A stretch of 64,000 bases of DNA from positions 9,466,501 to 9,530,500 of the forward strand of contig NC_073351.2 of NCBI RefSeq assembly GCF_027580225.2, in the 5' to 3' direction. The first letter of the stretch is position 1, and every line of letters begins with the position of its first letter. Shown here piece after piece: positions 43,923 to 55,813 of the stretch. The notes below the pieces were generated by a model, which did no database searches, was not told the origin of the DNA, and saw nothing but the letters and a program-made list of their open reading frames with translations. The DNA comes from Misgurnus anguillicaudatus. Lineage: Eukaryota; Chordata; Actinopteri; Cypriniformes; Cobitidae. A program made the position numbers and the translations under genes.

Positions 43923-44297
43923 GGTAACGCTTTATTTCGATAGTCCACTTTAGACATTTTACTAATTATAAGTAACTTTGCAACTACTTATCAACTACTT
44001 ATCAACTACCAATCTTTAGAGAATTAGTAAACTGTCTGCTTAATATCTACTAACACTTGATTGCAATGATATCTCAACAGACATTCAACTGTCTATTTGT
44101 ATCTTTGCATGTGCATGTCAACTTATTCCACTAACCCAAACCTCTTCCCTAACCCTAACCCTTACAGTCTACTAATACTCTAATGACAGTTAGTTGACGT
44201 ATAGTTGCAAAATATTGAAAGTTAGTTGACATGTAGTTGCAAAGTTATTTATAGTTAGTAGAATGTCTAAAGTGGACTATCAAAATAAAGTGTAACC
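43923..44297. mobile_element. Fold-back MITE, GGTTACACTTTATTTTGATA ends
   Basis: Read inverted, the right end is GGTTACACTTTATTTTGATA; the left end GGTAACGCTTTATTTCGATA is a close match. The arms share AGTCCACTTTAGACATT and AACTTTGCAACTAC, with CCCTAACCCTAACC near the centre. It lies inside the Harbinger element. Confidence 0.8.
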
Positions 44298-44691
44298 TTT
44301 TTTATTGTAACAATTTATGATTTGCAAAAATAACTGTTGCATCTGTGTAGATTAGATAAGCAAAGTGTGTGCGCGTTGTGCACGCTTATGGTCAAGCATG
44401 CGCTCTTAAAATAGCATAATGAACAATGCGCAACGTGCCACTGACTTCAGACTATTTTTTTCTGGTCAGTGGCGCATTTGTTTTTTGAAACTGCAAAATA
44501 GCATCAGGGATGGTTTGCTCCGGAACACGCCTCTTTTTTTGCGCTGAACCACCCAGGGAAAGCAAGTTCATTCCCTAGTTTGCCGACGTGCGTCTGTGGA
44601 GGGAAAACCCCGCTGTGCGCCGGTGCAAAATACGAATGATGCATGCTTCACTAACAAAGTCAATTGCGCTGGGTGCAAGATAGGGCCCTAA

Positions 44692-44870
44692 GAGTTTAAA
44701 CTGGATACGATTGACCACAGGAAGCCAGTGAAGTTGGTAAAGGATGGGATTGATATGCGCAGATGTTTAGTTATATGTAAGGGCTCGAGCAGCAGAGTTT
44801 TGTACCATTTGAAGGCATTTAATTGATTTGGCATTTACATTAAGGAGTCACAATAGTAATCTGGAGGGTA
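44692..44870 (-). repeat. LINE-like repeat, part B
   Basis: Continuation of 42890-43063 after the Harbinger insertion: GGAAGCCAGTGAAGTTGG, GCTCGAGCAGCAGAGTTTTG and CACAATAGTAATCTGGAGG. Confidence 0.5.
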
Positions 44871-45943
44871 TAAACATTGTTTATTTCTCGTTCTTAACCA
44901 ATACACCACTCAAAACTTACCCGGTGCACTGTGACAGGATTGAGGAATAGGTTAAGTATAGCAATTGTTGCACCGAGACACCAGACTTGCTTGAGAACTC
45001 ATCCGGAAAAGCCCGGGCTGATTGGATTGGGTGAATTCTTCTGGAACGAATCCTCCTTGTAACTTTTAAATAAGTGACTACTCTTTCTTTTTGTCTCCTC
45101 CGCTCTGTGTTGTTGTGTTACCACTCAACCTCCTTCATCGTATTTTATATAGGCTAATGCAGATTTTCGGCAAATTCAAGCAGTTTTGGTGGAGGATAGA
45201 TTCAGCACTTAATGTGGCCCGCATAACAGGAAAGACCTCGGAAATGTAGTGAGGAATAAAACATCAGCGTGCAAACGTTTTCCATTTCCAGCTAAGCGTG
45301 TTCGGAGCCAAACAGTCATTTGCAACAAAATGCGCCCCTGGATCCGTAAACAATTTTGTCTCATTATGTTTTCTGATAATTTAAGCAAAGCTATTTCCCT
45401 TCAACACTTGACCTTTCCGGAGAGGATATTAACTGCATTAATGTTAATGTGTTTGTGTGTGAGGGAAAGAGTGTTGTTTCTGTTTTAATCCGCAGATATA
45501 ATTTAGACATTTGATTGTGTTTTGATGCGCATGTTCTTGAGACTGTGTGTGTTATCTAAAAGCCTCCAAATGGACTTTCTGCTAAACATGTCTTAGGGGC
45601 TCAGATAATTGCAAGTTGCCTATTATTAATTCATTTATTATTCTGATTCATTTGTGGGTCTACACCTAGATTCATAATAGAGTTCATACCTTGACGTGTC
45701 CCATCAGAGACAGTTTATGTAGCTGTAAAATCTGCTCTCGCCAGCCTGCCTTGTAGGAGATGGGCATTAAGCCCATTTTTTCTCATAACCATATCTGCCA
45801 TATTTTAATATTGTGCCCAACTCATTGAGATGCATGGAGAAAGGAGGAAATGGAGATGAAATTGACTGATTCGCTGCCTGGCACAAATAGAAATAAATTC
45901 CAAGTGACACAGTGAATTCCAATGACGGAAGCTCCCTGTGGAA
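44871..45943. other. No recognised feature
   Basis: Non-coding DNA. The 79-codon frame at 45249 has no domain. Confidence 0.4.
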
Positions 45944-45989
45944 AGAGAGAAAGAGAAAGAGAGAGAGAGAGAAAAAGGGAGAGAGAGAA
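45944..45989. repeat. GA-rich microsatellite
   Basis: Imperfect (GA)n over about 45 bp, which produces a Leu/Ser-rich false frame on the minus strand. Confidence 0.8.
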
Positions 45990-46754
45990 ATGAGAAATGG
46001 AGGCGTCTAGTCACTTACATCATTTCCGCAATATATGGTAGGCTGTGTGGCTAAGATTTTGTTAAGTATTGTAAGTGGTTGCACGAAATTTACACTTAAA
46101 TTCAGATATATTTTAATTGACCAAAGTGTTTTCAGTTAACCTTAGCTTAGTTATAACAAGAAAGTAAATCCAATTTCTAAAACCAACCCAGGCTCGGTCA
46201 CCTATACGTAGCACTCCCTGGAAAATAAGTGGCCCCATACTGCTGCATCTTTCGATGGAATGTCCATTAGAGGCGTTTCACTAGAATTATCATAACACCA
46301 AAAGGTTTATGAGAGCTGTATAATGAAGGGCTGGTATAGCTACCGCTACAGTATTCAGATCATGAAACCGTGTTAATTTGCTAATGACCCTCACATTAGT
46401 TGATTAACATCTTGACCTGAACATGACCAGGGTGCTGGAGATGAGAAATCTACGGGCTATATTAATTGCATCACCTAATGTTAAGTGCTGTGGCATTACT
46501 AATCATATTAGCCTCTCAATGATCAAACATTAGAAAGTTCAAAATAGTTAGATGTATTATTTCTTTAGCACCTTTGTGGATTACTCACACAATGTTTTCT
46601 GCAAATTAAATGACTTTAAAGAGCAATTGCTAATAAAACACGGAAATTATCTGTTTATTTTTTCCTGAAAATTTTATTTTGCAAATGCCATTTTACATCT
46701 GTCTTATTCAAAGTGGCGCACCTGTGTTTAGTTACATCACATAGAAGAATCCTA
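45990..46754. other. No recognised feature
   Basis: Non-coding DNA. Confidence 0.4.
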
Positions 46755-47246
46755 CCCAGTCTCACGAGGTTTCGTGATCTAGTCACATATTTTTTTATTC
46801 TTTTTTCGTGATATTATCACGAATTTCCGCGTTTTTTCGTGATCGTGTAGCGAATTCCTGTTTTCGTGTGATTGTCACGTATTGGTTACTCAACTGATTT
46901 TTCCTATTTTTAAACCATTGTCGCTTTGATTTAGGGTTAGATTTTGTGCTTGCATTAGAATGTCACTTTATACATTGGTTTATACTATTTTTTCTGATTT
47001 ATTTTTTATATGTCATTAGGGTTAGAGTTGGGTTTGGGTAGGGATGTAATTTTATGTAAATCTAACCCTAAACTGAAGCGACAATGGTAAGAAAATAGGA
47101 CAAAATAGTTGAGTAACCAATACGTGATAATCTCACGAAAACAGGAATTCGTTATACGGTCACGAAAAAACACGGAAATTCGTAATAATATCATGAAAAA
47201 AGAATAAAAAATATGTGACTATATAACGAAATTTCGTGAGACTGGG
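46755..47246. mobile_element. Fold-back element with CCCAGTCTCACGA tips
   Basis: CCCAGTCTCACGA at the left and, inverted, at the right. The arms of more than 150 bp are full of TCACGA/TCGTGA units. The central block (46876-47126, from CACGTATTGGTTACTCAACT to its inverse) is shared with 55887-56154, although the outer tips differ. No coding sequence. Confidence 0.8.
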
Positions 47247-47440
47247 CCGGAAGAATCAGTGGGAATTTGCCAATGACCTTTTTCATAATCATATAAGGGT
47301 CAATGACTTTAATTATTTTGTGTCCGTATGGTTCAATTAAATGTAAAAGGTTTAAAATTTCAAAACAAATTCGCAGATTACTTGTTTACATTCTCTTTTT
47401 TGAGGACTAACTCTAAAATTTTTGGGTTTATTTCATTTTA

Positions 47441-47461
47441 ATAATAATAATAATAATAATG
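47441..47461. repeat. (AAT)n tract
   Basis: Seven AAT units at the 3' tail of the minus-strand LINE copy. Confidence 0.85.
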
Positions 47462-47921
47462 CATTTTATTTGAGAACACTTTTCTGAAACCCACAGCGCA
47501 TACAGTAAAATAAACAAAAACAACAAGGGAAACAAAACAATTAAGAAAATACAGCCTTAAATAAATGTGTCTTTATTAACTTTCTGAAGTGTCCCAAAGT
47601 TTGTGAATTTCTGATAGTAGGAGGAAGAGCATTCCACAGCATAGGGGCATAATATGAGAAGGCTCTTTCCCCCATGGACTTGAGTTTACATGAAGGCTGT
47701 TGTAATAAAAGAGAATTAGCAGATCGAAGTGAACGTGATGAGGTATGTGGGCTAATGAGGTCACAAAGATACTCTAGTGCAATCCCATTCAGTGCATTGT
47801 ATGTGAGTGTAAGAATTTTAAAATCAGTTTTCGCATTCACGGTAAGCCAGTGTAACTGTGAGAAAGAATATTTGGGGGATAATTGCAAAAATGTCAATGT
47901 GGTGTGACCGGTCTGTGTCAA
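47462..47921 (-). pseudogene. LINE reverse transcriptase, C-terminal fragment
   Basis: A 5'-truncated non-LTR retrotransposon on the minus strand. The frame 47541-47921 encodes 126 residues that match the C-terminal part following the reverse-transcriptase domain in fish L2/Rex-like LINEs: QLHWLTVNAKTDFKILTLTY, NALNGIALEYLCDLI, GERAFSYYAPMLWNALPPTI and HFRKLIKTHLFKAVFS. The N-terminus, endonuclease and catalytic palm are absent, the usual result of incomplete target-primed reverse transcription. It ends in a natural stop, followed on that strand by a short 3' region and an (ATT)n tail at 47441-47461. The fragment is open over its whole length, which suggests fairly recent insertion, but it cannot mobilise itself. 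Confidence 0.78.
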
Positions 47922-48069
47922 TTGGTATAACTTGTATTTTTTTTAAATGAAAATATAAATATATTCATAAATGTGGACTAAAATATAATCATTTAGTTTA
48001 GTGTAATATGTTTTTTTACATACATTTTTACACAATTTGTCAAAAATTATTTAGAAAACAGAGCTGTTA

Positions 48070-48575
48070 CTACGGAAGAGGATTAGGGCCACTGGTGAAA
48101 AAAATATTTGAATTCAGAATTCTGAGTTTAGAGTCGGAATTCTGAGATTAAAGTCGGAATTCTGAGATTAAAGTCGGAATTCTGAGATTAAAGTCGGAAT
48201 TCTGAGATTAAAGTCAGAATTCTGAGATTAAAGTCGGAATTCTGAGATTAAAGTCAGAATTCTGAGATTAAAGTCAGAATTCTGAGTTTATAGTCAGAAT
48301 TCTCAATTCTGAGTTTAGAGTCGGATTCTGAGATTAAAGTCGGAATTCTGAGATTAAAGTCGGAATTCTGAATTTAAAGTCAGAATTCTCAATTCTGAGT
48401 TTAGAGTCGGAATTCTGAGATTAAAGTCGGAATTCTGAGATTAAAGTCGGAATTCTGAGTTTAAAGTCGGAATTCTGAGTTTAAAGTCAGAATTCTGAGA
48501 TTAAAGTCAGAATTCTGAGAACAAAGTCAGAATTCAAATATTTTTTTCACCAGTGGCCCTAATCCTCTTCTGTAG
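48070..48575. mobile_element. Inverted-repeat element with an internal minisatellite
   Basis: About 46 bp at the left (CTACGGAAGAGGATTAGGGC ... AAATATTTGAATTC) is repeated inverted at the right with one or two changes. Between them (48117-48528) are about twenty tandem copies of a 20-bp unit, AATTCTGAGATTAAAGTCGG, each creating an EcoRI-type GAATTC at the junction. Variants (GAGTTTAAAGTCAG and short units of the type AATTCTCAATTCTGAG) are interspersed. No coding capacity and no clear target duplication. Confidence 0.85.
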
Positions 48576-51375
48576 TTTTCAGCATATGTCAGGATAAATA
48601 TTTCAAAAATGCATTAAAATTTAAATTTAGAAATAACTAATAAAATTATATTTTAAAATGTTTTTTTTTTGATGTTGCACTTGCATGCCATCAAGGTGGT
48701 TGAAATATTTTATATTTCTCATTCTTTGGCACAATTGGCAGTTACACCATTTGCCATTTTCAGGTCCATTCAGTCTTAACTTTCATAAAAATGGTGCAAA
48801 TGTCATTTTTTATTTCTTAAAATCAACATAAATACACTATGTGCATTGAAATAAACCTGATGCATGCTTTTAAAACAAGTGTTTTTTTTTAAAGATTTTT
48901 GAATTTCTCATCTTGCCAAACCATTTTGGTCACTGACCCATAAAAGTATTTTCGAGTTAAACGGAAAAACTGGGTGTAGCTTGTGTTTTTCAATGTAAAT
49001 TGACTGGATATAGAAAAGTAGGCGTTTGCATTCAGAAATTAAACTCGAAGCAGAATTAAGCTGCGTTTCTATTACAGATTTGCGCAAAACTTTAGCGTTA
49101 CTTTCTAAATATTGACAAAAGACTACTGCGAAATTTCCATTAACCGATGATATGCGAAACATAGTTTTTCCTCTCAAAATGAGTAATTTCAAACATCATG
49201 TCGACTGACGTTGGTAGGTTTACTAACATCACATCGACTGCAATAGGCATTATTTTTAACCGAAGGACACGTGAGAGTATTATTCAAACATAAGGGAAAG
49301 CCCCTTATACTTAGGAGCAGCAAAGTATAGGTGTTTCTTGGTGGTAATGGTACGTTATTTTAAATCAAAAGAAATGAAGATGTGTTATCCTAACATTTGT
49401 GGCAAGGAAAGCCTCTTGGGAGCAGACATGTACTGAGGTGTTTCTGTGAGGTTTTAATGCATACTGCCTCATCTTTAAATAATAATTCTCTAACTTACTT
49501 GCATCAGATGACCTGAAAATGCAAATAAACTGCTTCCATTGCAGTTTTGCGAAATACATCGTTTTCCAAATTGCAGTTGTTTTAAAATGATGACTCACAC
49601 GGATAAATTGTTTGTAAAGAACACTGCAATATTTCATTAAACATAAGAATGGTCAGTCAGTTTTGATTTCATGGGGACTTTAGGATCTTCAGAGCTTTGG
49701 CAGAAGAGGGATTCATCAGTGAATCTGGCTTTCAATCTGTTTGGCACACAAAACTATCATATTTCAGAAGACTTGCAAATGCCCATATGGACTGTTACGG
49801 TGTTTTTAGCATTATTTTTCGCCTTGGTCACTGAACAGTTGTTGTATTGTTCTCCACAGAAAAAGAAAAGCATGGTTTGAAGCAACATAAGGTTTGTAAT
49901 GACAGAATATTTGATTTTGGGGTGTACTTTAATCATGCATGATATTTCTGCATGAGATGACGTGATGGTGCTCCAACCCAACTATGTTGTTATCACTCTT
50001 TTGATGATAGGCAAACCATGTTTTATTATCCAAACACTGTGATTTATAGGAGAAAATCCATTTAAGACTTGATTGAAGAACGAATTGCAGTCATTTATAA
50101 GCAATTTGCTGTGTAAAGTTATACTTTTCAACATTTGTCAGAACGTGTTCCTTGTAAAAACTATGATTAATTTGTCAGATCTACACTGCAATCATGGTGT
50201 ACAAGCATTTTTGGAGATTTTGCAGGCCATGAGAATGAGAACATTGCGATTTAGTTTGGCAACCAAAAATCAGATGTTGTTCCAGTTGAACCCCTTCACT
50301 GTGTGGCTGTTTTGGCTTTGTCTTTGCTGCTTTTGCCTCTTTCTTCACTTTATAATTCATTTTGATTTCTCTGTCCCTCTGGTCTATATAAAATGTTGGC
50401 TGGATTAAAGAAAATGCTAAATAAGTATATTTTATTTAATAGATTATTGCAACAAGGCTGCACATGGATCAACTGCTTTAAAAACTGAAAGAATCAAATT
50501 TGCTGCATCCTAGGGTAACTTTAATACCATGACCCCTGATTGTCTGATCGTGAAGATTTGGTTGGATGGATATTTTCAGCAACAAGCCAAAAGAAATACC
50601 AAAATGATTATCTTGACCTTCACTATTATTTTAGTAGAAATAAATACTGTATGTTTAAAAATGTTGTGTTTTACCGAAGGACACTGACTATACTTATTCT
50701 AACTTTAAATGTCATCAGGGATGTTTTGGTCTTATTTCCATTCCCTCGCTGTATTACTCCCTAGGTCAACATACAAGGTGCTATTCAATAGTTTACATTT
50801 CCCTGGTTTTCCTCCAGCTGCAAATATAAAAAACAGCAAAGTGTTTCATTTTCTGTTCGACAACCTTTTCTATTTGAGTTTGGTGACCACTGGGGTTCAC
50901 ACGTTCCTATGTTCACAGTTTAAGCCGTGTCATGTTGTTGTGCGTAATACAAGCTCCCCTCGTCGTGGTCTCTGTGTTAGAATTTGGATCTGTAAACAAA
51001 GCCGCGAGATGAGATGTTCAGGGCCAATTTAGAAAAGACGACACAAGCATGAGCTTCTTCCCCAGCTTCTTCTCTGATGACATCACTGCAGGCTTGCTGG
51101 GAAAGGAAACACATTTTCCTTATCCTACACCACTAGAAGCAAACATTTATCCATTTAAAATTATCCAGAAAGGAGTGCGGTGAAAACTAGCATTTAGATT
51201 TCTGCCATGGTTTGACAGCGGGGATCTCTATTTCTCAGCTTCTTAAAACTATAATTTTCCTTTACGGTCATTGATATGGGGCCTTAACCCACAATATAAA
51301 TATATATAAATAAATTTAAATCTCTATAAATCATTTTGCTTTTGTTATGTCTTCCTCAGTGAGTGGTGCTCAACA
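48576..51375. other. Long non-coding stretch
   Basis: At 49057 a block AAGCTGCGTTTCTATTACAG with TTTGCGCAAAAC resembles the end of a fish DNA transposon, but no partner is found. The frames at 49671-49880, 50073-50408 (hydrophobic, 111 codons) and 50709-51032 show no recognisable family. Confidence 0.4.
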
Positions 51376-51490
51376 CTGCTGATAAAAACAGCATAGACCA
51401 GCGTAATTCCCATGCTGGTTTGGTGCTGGTTTAACTGGTGGTCATCAGCATACCAGCACCAAAACACAACATATGCTGTTTTTCCAGAAG
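51376..51490. mobile_element. Short CAGCA-rich MITE copy
   Basis: Left AACAGCATAGACCAGCGTAA, right inverse around ATATGCTGTTTTTCC, with TGGTGCTGGT units between. It is a small relative of 60352-60655. Confidence 0.65.
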
Positions 51491-51778
51491 AGAAGTGTAA
51501 CCTGTTTAACTATTACGCAGCAAAATGCTAAACAGACAAGAATGTAATTATTAGCATCATGCTAACATGCATAATGATAGAACATATTAATCGCATGATA
51601 AAAATACAAAAAATTAGGCTAGTGTAACTACTGTTAGCTTTTTTTAAAGGTTTTTTATTTATTACCAGGCCCTGACAAGCTAATGCCCTCTAAGTTCTTA
51701 TGTACTGTTTATTTTATTTATTTTATATTAATTATAAATAACATATTTTCAATATTAATTAATTATTGTACACCATAC

Positions 51779-52158
51779 GTGACCATGGACCACAAAACCA
51801 GTAGTAAGGGTCAAATTAAGATTTATACATCACTTATAATCTAATTAAAAAAATCTTTCCATTTAGTGTATGGTGTATTAGGATAGGACAATATCTGGCC
51901 AAAATAAAATGATTTGAAAATATGGAATCTGAGAGTGCAAAAAAAAATATTGAGAAGATTTCATTTTGAAAAGGTTTGTTTTGGCACTAACTACTGGCTC
52001 ACTGCTGTAATGATGTTGAATGAACAGGGAAATTGTACGTTTTTGTAATCATTTTGGCATAAAATAAATAAAATCTATCATTTTTACCTATGCAATGTAT
52101 TTTGCCTCAAATATACGTGTGTTATTTACGACTGGTTTTGTGGTCCAGGGTAACATAT
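51779..52158. mobile_element. MITE with GGACCACAAAACCAG ends, second copy
   Basis: CGTGACCATGGACCACAAAA at the left and, inverted, TTACCCTGGACCACAAAACC at the right. The interior matches 11154-11558 (GGATAGGACAATATCTGG, ATTTGAAAATATGGAATCTG). Confidence 0.75.
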
Positions 52159-53684
52159 TAAATCCCATTTATATCATATCATATTATATCATATTATAAG
52201 TATATTAGAAACTTAATTTATCTGTTAATTCCCCACTTTGAAAAAATTGTACTGTACATCTTAGGACCTTTTCAAAATGTACCGTCCCAGTGACAACATT
52301 TGTACCCTTTTGTTTTGTGGTGTTGACTGTATGTGGTTCAGCTGAATACTGTTCCTAGAAAGAGATTCTCCAGTTATTAAAAAAAAGTTTTGTAACAGTT
52401 TGTGTGTTTCAGTCAGTGTTTGCTTGCTTAAATAGTTAACATATAAAATGCAAGTTATGTGCCTTTTCCCCAAAACCTAATAAGCTGTCTTGCTCTCTAC
52501 TGCCTGGACAGCACCCTAACTATAATGCAACCTTACAGGTGACCAATTATCTCCACATTAGAATAAAAATAAAATAAAATATAGCTATTTTTTATCAATA
52601 AGTAACTTTATCTGCCATCTTTGGTTATTTTTACCCTGAGCTCATCCCAGTGCATTATGGGATTGCCTTCACCATGAACTTCATTCATTTATGTTATGGT
52701 GCGTTTACGGAGAGTATTGTGCAAATGTATGGGGTCACTGGAATGTTCTCTGCTACCCCGCTCGCCTACGTCTCAAACGACAGATTACTCTTTCGTTTTA
52801 ATGCACCTGAGTTAAGACCTTTGTGCCTCGTACCCCTCTGGCAAAAGCATTTGGATATGACATGCAGACGGGTACCTGATCAAGCTTTTTTTAAGATCAA
52901 GCTCCCAGGCTGGGGTAGACTTTGGTAACCTCAGAGCTTTAGATTGTGCTACTTCACAGAGGAAATGTGGCAGAATGATTTGCCGACTCACATTAGGTTA
53001 TCCCTCAATGCTGAAGGTTTAAAATCCTGAAGACATATCTTTTCTGTGGCTTTTAAATCAATGTAATGGTGGGATTCATTGTGTTTTTCTTGTTATTTTA
53101 TTGTATTTGTAATCTTATATGTCATCAGATTGTACAGCACTTTGGTCAGCAGAAGCTTTTTTAAATGTGCTTTAGAAATACAATTGACTTGCCTAATTGA
53201 CGTAGACATTTTCTCACCATTGCAAGCTGACCTGTTTAAAACATCAGTCTTGTGGTGCCGGTTTCGCTTTCTCTCCTTCACTCTCTGTCCAAAACAAACA
53301 TAGAGCAACTTGAAAAAAAATGTTTAAGGACAATACTTGTTCTGGTAAATGCAAGAGATGGCATCTCCCACCACTGCACCAGCTTTCACTGGCCTCATGT
53401 GGTTTCTTCAATGCGAACGAGATCATACTGATTGATCAAAGAACTGCACTGGTTACAATCTAATCTGGGCTCTTATTCATTCTGAAGATGATCACATATT
53501 AAAGTGCACCTATTTCATTTCTAAAAACAACGTTATTTTGTGTATTTGGTACAGTATAATACAATGTATTAGCTTGGTTTATGGTTAAAAAACACATTAT
53601 TTTTTCACATACAGTACATATTATTACTTACACACCGAAGGATATGAAAAATCTTGATTCGGACCATTGGTGCTCTTTAAAATT
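52159..53684. other. No recognised feature
   Basis: Non-coding DNA. The 92-codon frame at 52650 and those near 53079-53426 lack domains. Confidence 0.4.
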
Positions 53685-54018
53685 CAATTAAATTCAATTT
53701 GATTTATATAGCGCTTTTCACAATTTGGTAATTGTATCAAAGCAGCTTTACATAATAGATGCAGTGAAAAGCACAGAAAATCGACAGAAAGCACAACATA
53801 AGTCACGATAGCACAAGCAGCTAAATTTGCTGCTGCTTTAAATCAACATTATAAGCGAACGTATTACTAATGTAACGTATAGAAGTTAAGCCCAAGAAGG
53901 CTGCCTCCCCGGGTTGAAAAACCCCCTAGGAGAAAAAAGAACCCTGATTTTTAGCCGGGGAATTAAAAAAAGTCCTAGGAGGGAAAAACCCTTGGGAGAT
54001 ATATTATATATATATATA
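53685..54018. repeat. Retroposon-derived sequence and TA tract
   Basis: TTTATATAGCGCTTTTCACA and AAAGCAGCTTTACATAATAG start a fish LINE/SINE tail type. It continues with CTGCCTCCCCGGGTTGAAAA and CCTAGGAGGGAAAAACCCTT to a TA run at about 54002-54018. Confidence 0.5.
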
Positions 54019-54930
54019 CATTGGAACGGATAAGGAGATTAAGCGGAGATTAAGCGGGTTCTGCCGGTGGTCATTGGTCAGCCATCGGCTGGACATCACG
54101 TTGAAGAACAGCCAGTAGATCAGAGGTGTGCCGACTTTCACATTTACCGGAACTGGATCTGTTTGTCTCATTGTCCTCGGGATCAAGGATGAGACAGGGA
54201 GAGAGAAACAAAATCTTATTAGCAGGGGCCATTTTTTGTTATGTTTAAGTAGTGGCACCATAATGTACTCTACCGAATCTGCAATGAGTAAACCAAATTT
54301 TATTAAGATAATTCAATTTTATTAAGATAATTCCCAACTCAAGTAGTTTGTTATCTCAAGCTATCTCCAATTTTTGTTAAACTCATCCTTTTTTACTATA
54401 TATAGTACATATTCATATGTTTCACCAAAGCAAATGGGTCCGAAAAAACAGCATTGTTCCCACAAACCTGCTGGCCTTGAACAAGAAACCATGAACGTGA
54501 GACCAGGTGTATATCGAGATATCCTGAAAGGAAAATTTGAAATTAGAAATTTATTTAAAGGATAACCCCTTGAGATGCACCATCTCGTTTTCGAGGGGGT
54601 CCTTAAAACAAACAGAGATACAAACAACAAAGTACAGTGTTTAACACATAAAACACCACCGTTTCTCAATATTTTACTATGTTCTTACCTCAACTTAGAG
54701 AAATGGATACATACCTATCTTTTTTCTTCTTTCCTTTAAAAACTACAATTCATCCGAACACAAAACAAACTACATCTTTCTTTATAATCAACAAAGTTGT
54801 CCACGCTCCAGGTGCTTGAGGCATATAATCTGTTCCCAAACACACTGATCCTATTTTTATCATGGCTGACATATAATCAATTCTTCATGTCCTTGACAAA
54901 TGTACAAATATCATGGCAATTCAAGTATTA
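54019..54930. other. Non-coding, probably retroposon-derived in part
   Basis: 54020-54260 continues the repeat-like sequence of the previous block (GTTCTGCCGGTGGTCATTGG). The rest is featureless. Confidence 0.35.
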
Positions 54931-55070
54931 GGTGGCTAATTCATACATTTTTGTATGATTTCCTTCCACCCCTGTTGTGGTGGGATTTTCATGATTCGCT
55001 TTGGATGAATTCATACAAATTAGCCAACTCATAAAGTATGAGCAAATCCCCTTGAGATCAGGTTGGAAAT
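54931..55070. repeat. Fold-back around GGCTAATTCATACA
   Basis: Arms TGGCTAATTCATACATTTTT and, inverted, TTGGCTAATTTGTATGAATT enclose CCACCCCTGTTGTGGTGGG, itself palindromic. Confidence 0.6.
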
Positions 55071-55813
55071 GTCATACTTAGCAAAATCATTGTAAGCATA
55101 CTTGATAAAAATGGGTTCTTTGCTCACAATGATATAAAAGCCAATATATAGCTACAAACTCAGCACTGTGCAGTTGTGTTGGTGGAACCTGCTTTAACAT
55201 TAGATGATGAATCACTGTCTTTTTCTTGGAGTTTTCTTGACAGTTAAGGAAACAGAAAGTGCAGACTCAAAGCAAAGGAGAAAAAACCCAAATTGAACCC
55301 AATCAGAGGCATGACAGCACACTTCTGCGGGCCGATGATAAGCCCTCCAGATCCCTGCCAGAACCCCGGACGAGCGGAGTGATGTGAGAGCCGCAGACTC
55401 CCTCGCTAGCTTTTTTTGGCCACCTGTGTCCATCACCATCTGAGATGGGAGCCAGGGTGATGCTCCTGTGGAAAGATACCAGCCTGTAAGAAGAGCAGAT
55501 AAATTACCTGCATCGGTGGAGAGAAAGATCAGGGCGGCGGATGCTAACGTACAAGCAACACAGAATAGGAAAGGATCACGGATCAATTGCATTTGATACT
55601 GAGGGTGGCACGAATTTCAACAGAATTGGAAAAAGAGAGCATCCTGTTCTTGTGCTATTACATAGTGTAAATAAAACAAATTATAATAGGAGACAGCGTT
55701 GTTGAAGAGTAACAGTGATTTTTTTTTTCAAAATAGCATTTTTGGCACTACTTAAACATAACAAAAAAACTATTTAAAATTTGAATGTGGACTTAAATGG
55801 GGTGCTTTATTGG
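55071..55813. other. Non-coding DNA
   Basis: The 126-codon minus-strand frame at 55212-55592 shows no domain I recognise. Part of it (GATTGGGTTCAATTTGGG) looks like the 3' region of a fish retroposon. Not called as a gene. Confidence 0.35.

Larger units (their letters stand above)
43064..44688 (+). mobile_element. PIF/Harbinger element with ORF1 and a nested MITE
   Basis: The ends GTGCCCTATTTTAAC and, inverted, GGGCCCTATCTTGCAC are flanked by TAA (43061-43063 and 44689-44691). Removing the element and one TAA rejoins a LINE-like repeat. Inside are a Myb-like ORF1 (43326-43729) and a separate fold-back MITE (43923-44297). No transposase gene is present in the 1,625 bp. Confidence 0.82.

Noticed and set aside
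45805..46014. Leu/Ser-rich minus-strand frame resembling a membrane protein
   Set aside because: Translation of the GA-rich microsatellite.
48117..48528. Regular short repeats considered as a CRISPR-like array
   Set aside because: Units are contiguous 20-bp tandem copies without unique spacers, in a eukaryotic context.
50073..50408. 111-codon hydrophobic frame, considered as a small membrane protein
   Set aside because: Random-looking composition of T-rich DNA, no splice or start support and no recognised family.
55212..55592. 126-codon minus-strand frame with a hydrophobic start and an internal acceptor-like site
   Set aside because: No domain; part of the DNA resembles the 3' region of fish retroposons. 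Left uncalled.
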